Shown: piece after piece, positions 61,316 to 64,000 of the stretch
Numbering within the stretch: the stretch's first letter is position 1
How the letters are laid out: the number at the start of each line of letters is the position of its first letter
Assembly: GCF_036320965.1 (NCBI RefSeq)
Contig: NC_092234.1
Coordinates: 33,694,203-33,758,202 of the forward strand
Reading direction: 5' to 3'
Source: Panulirus ornatus
Lineage: Eukaryota > Arthropoda > Malacostraca > Decapoda > Palinuridae
DNA: 64,000 nucleotides
The notes under the pieces: model-generated
The model's input: the letters and a program-made list of their open reading frames with translations, nothing else
Told to the model about the DNA's origin: nothing
Databases searched by the model: none
Made by a program: the position numbers and the translations under genes

Positions 61316-63133
61316 GGCTAATGGGGAGGTGAAAATAAGTAGTTGTGATGTGAGGAGATGGAGTGAGTATTTTGAAGGCTTGTTGAATATGTTTGATGAT
61401 ATAGTGGCAGATATAGGGTGTTTTGGTCGAGGCGGTGAGCAAATTGAGAGGGTTAGGGAGAATGATTTGGTAAACAGGGAAGAGGTAGTAAAAGCTTTGC
61501 GGAAGATGAAAGCCGGCAAGGCAGCGGGTTTGGATGGTATTGCAGTGGAATTTATTGGAAAAGGGGGTGACAGTATTGTTGACTGGTTGGTAAGGTTATT
61601 TAATGTATTTATGACTCATGGTGAGGTGCATGAGGACTGGCGAAATGCTTGCATAGTGCCATTGTACAAAGGCAAAGGGGATAAGAGTTAGTGCTCAAAT
61701 TACAGAGGGATAAGTTTCTTGAGTATTCCTAGGAAATTGTATGGGATGGTATTGATAGAGAGGGTGAAGGCATGTACAGAGCATCAGATTGGGGAAGAAC
61801 AGTGTGGTTTCAGAAGTGGTAGAGGATGTGTGGATCAGGTGTTTGCTTTGAAAAATGTATGTGAGAAATCCTTAGAAAAACAAATGGATTTGTATGTAGC
61901 ATTTATGGATCTGGAGGAGGCATATGATAGAGTTGATAGAGATGCTCTGTAGAAGGTATTAAGAATATATGGTGTGGGAGGTTAGTTGTTAGAAGCAGTG
62001 AAAAGTTTTTATCGAGGATGTAAGGCATGTGTACGTGTAGGAAGAGAGGAAATTGATTGGTTCTCACTGAATGTTGGTTTGCGGCAGGGGTGCGTGATGT
62101 CTCCATGGTTGTTTAATTTGTTCATGGATGGGGTTGTTAGGGAAGTGAATGCAAGAGTCTTGGAAAGAGAGGCAAGTATGCGGTCTGTTGTGGATGAGAG
62201 AACTTGGGAAGTGAGTCAGTTGTTGTTCGCTGATGATACAGCGCTGGTGGCTTATTCGGGTGAGAAACTGCAGGAGCTGGTGACTGAGTTTGGTAAAGTG
62301 TGTGAAAGAAGAAAGGTGAGAGTAAATGTGAATAAGAGCAAGGTTATTAGGTACAGTAGGGTTGAGCTTGGGAAGTGAGTCAGTTGTTGTTCGCTGATGA
62401 TACATCGCTGGTGGCTGATTCGGGTGAGAAACTGCAGAAGCTGGTGACTGAGTTTGGTAGACTGTGTGAAAGAAGAAAGCTGAGAGTAAATGTGAATAAG
62501 AGCAAGGTTATTAGGTACAGTAGGGTTAAGGGATAAGTCAGTCGGGAGGTAAATTTGAATGGAGAAAAACTGGAGGAAGTGAAGTGTTTTAGATATCTGG
62601 GAGTGGTTCTGGCAGTGGATGGAACCATGGAAGCGGAAGTCAATCATAGGGTGGGGGAGGGGGCGAACGTTCTGGGAGCGTTGAAGAATGTCAGGAAGTC
62701 GAGAACGTTATCTTGGAAAGCAAAAATGGGTATGTTTGAAAGAATAGTGGTTCCAACAATCTTATATGGTTGCTAGGCGTGGGATATGGATAGAGTTGTG
62801 CGCAGGAGGGTGGATGTGCTGGAAATGAGATGTTTGAGGACAATGTGTGGTGTGAGGTGGTTTGATCGAATAAGTAATGAAAGGGTAAGAGAAATGTGTG
62901 GTAATATAAAGAGTGTGGTTGAGAGAGCAGAACAGGGTGTTTTGAAATGGTTTGGTCACATGGTGAAAATGAGTGAGGAAAGATTGACAAAGAGGATATA
63001 TGTGTCAGAGGTGGAGGGAACGAGAAGTGGGAGACCAAATTGGAGGTGGAAAGATAGAGTGAAAAAGATTTTGAGTCATCGGGGCCTGAACATGCAGGAG
63101 GGTGAAAGGCGTGCAAGGAATAGAGTGAATTAA
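61316..63133 (+). pseudogene. RTE reverse transcriptase, inactivated
   Basis: Motifs in order: KAGKAAGLDGIAVEF (~61510), VPLYKGKGDKS (~61655), QCGFRSGRGCVDQVF (~61800), FMDLEEAYDRVDRDAL (~61905), NVGLRQGCVMSPWLF (~62070), QLLFADDTALVA (first ~62220, duplicate ~62385), VNVNKSKVIRYSR (twice), YLGVVLAVDGTM, VDVLEMRCLRTMCGVRWFD and LKWFGHMVKM. In-frame stops replace normal codons near 61690, 61950, 61984 and 62775, and the 164-bp duplication shifts the frame. Clearly dead, but it gives the fullest domain order. Confidence 0.85.
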
Positions 63134-63591
63134 AATGATGTAGTATACCGGGGCCGTCGTACTGTCAATGGATTGAACCAGGGCATTTGAGGCGTCTGGG
63201 GTAAACCATGGAAAGTTTTGTGGGGCCTGGATGTGGAAAGGGAGCTGTGGTTTCGGTGCATTATACATGACAGTTAGAGATTGAGTGTGAACGAATGTGG
63301 CCTTTCTTGTCTTTTCCTAGCGCTACCTCGCGCACATGCGGGGGGAGGGGGTTTTCATTTCTTGTGTGGCGGGGTGGCGACGGGAATGAATTAGGGCAGA
63401 CAGTATGAATTATGTACATGTGTATATATGTATATGTCTGTGTGTATATATATGTATACGTGGAGAGGTATAGATATGTATATGTGCTGTGTGTGGACGT
63501 GTATGTATTTACATGTGTCTCTGGGTGGGTTGGGCCATTCTTTCGTCTGTTTCCTTGCGCTACCTCGCTAACGCGGGAGACAGCGAGAAAG

Positions 63592-63596
<5 letters not shown>
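61316..63596 (+). mobile_element. RTE-like LINE, longest RT-to-tail copy
   Basis: 5'-truncated in the linker (ANGEVKISS), then the whole RT, C-terminal region and a complete long-type 3' UTR (63140-63596) with both boxes: CTACCTCGCGCACATGCGGG at ~63323 and TTGCGCTACCTCGCTAACGC-GGGAGACAGCGAGAAAGTAT at the end. (TA)n follows. It contains a 164-bp tandem duplication of the active-site block (62203-62366 and 62367-62530). Confidence 0.87.

Positions 63597-63678
<82 letters not shown>
63597..63678. repeat. (TA)n microsatellite
   Basis: About 41 TA units directly after the RTE tail GAAAGTATAATA. The last 320 bp of the window (63679-64000) show nothing recognised. Confidence 0.95.
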
Positions 63679-63681
<3 letters not shown>

Positions 63682-64000
63682 GCTCAAAAAAAGAAGAAAA
63701 AATAGTTTACAAGATAGTGCTGCTGCGTTATTACTAGTAGTACTTAGTACAGATTATTGTTTGCTGGTTGATAATGTTCAGGTGAGATTACCATTGGGGT
63801 CCATAGCCATGGTTTAAGTAAAACCCCTTAATTCAGACATTAATGACCCAACTAGGCCAATGGACTGCTAAGCATAATTTAACTACTCAGTTTTCTATAG
63901 GTTAAGGAAAAACCAACAACCTTTTTACATTTAATACCTAAATAGAATGACATGGATCCACATAATATGACAGTGATATGTGTCTGTGTACGCAGTCACT

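Overview
This is a 64 kb stretch of repeat-dominated animal DNA. No complete host protein-coding gene could be recognised. The combination seen is very dense (TA)n microsatellites, RTE-like, CR1-like, Jockey-like and Penelope-like retrotransposon remnants, a tRNA-derived SINE with a 'tgGTCGATAAATGGGTACCtgg' type body, and long minisatellites. It most resembles genomes of decapod crustaceans (shrimp, lobster, crab). That assignment comes from remembered family resemblance, not from a search.

The dominant player is one RTE-clade-like non-LTR retrotransposon family, present in at least a dozen copies on both strands. Its parts can be laid out from different copies. A 5' UTR and an AP-like endonuclease (EEP) with every catalytic motif visible lie at 36530-38127. 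The reverse transcriptase follows (2681-3296, 1526-2680, 19840-21610, 61316-63100), with a FADDTAL active site and a C-terminal region. The 3' UTR ends in a short stem-loop motif followed by AAAGTATAATA and then (TA)n. Almost every copy, full or truncated, is bounded by a (TA)n array at one or both ends. At least three copies have the inverted-5'-segment structure expected from twin priming. A ~220 bp non-autonomous derivative joins the RTE 5' head to an RTE-like 3' tail; it occurs in six places.

Layout: 1-3300, RTE remnants and a tRNA-SINE. 3430-5780, purine-rich satellite DNA. 5780-12900, pyrimidine-rich satellite DNA, whose later part looks like low-quality consensus to ~15500. 13000-15500, a corrupted RTE copy and a corrupted non-autonomous copy. 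15700-16925, a Penelope-like element. 17040-18020, a remnant of a second LINE. 18030-21610, three RTE copies. 23425-24815, a 31-bp minisatellite with a 310-bp higher-order repeat. 26090-26540, an odd coding-like module beside an RTE fragment. 28380-29430, RTE fragments. 29430-35740, apparently unique sequence with no recognised gene. 35740-38880, RTE 3' UTR, RTE 5' half and a twin-primed copy. 38886-44230, CR1-like fragments, a SINE and non-autonomous elements. 44750-48330, largely unique. 48460-52000, Penelope fold-back, Jockey-like remnant, CR1 fragment and SINE. 54900-56510, minisatellites. 56980-63680, RTE copies, a tandem tRNA-like repeat and more non-autonomous copies.

Nearly all coding sequence belongs to mobile elements and most of it is broken. 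The best-preserved copies (18797-19733, 58765-59706 and the 1526-2680 segment) are very similar to one another, which suggests recent RTE activity. Long proline-rich, Tyr-Ile or Glu-Arg open frames are translations of simple repeats and are not annotated as genes.
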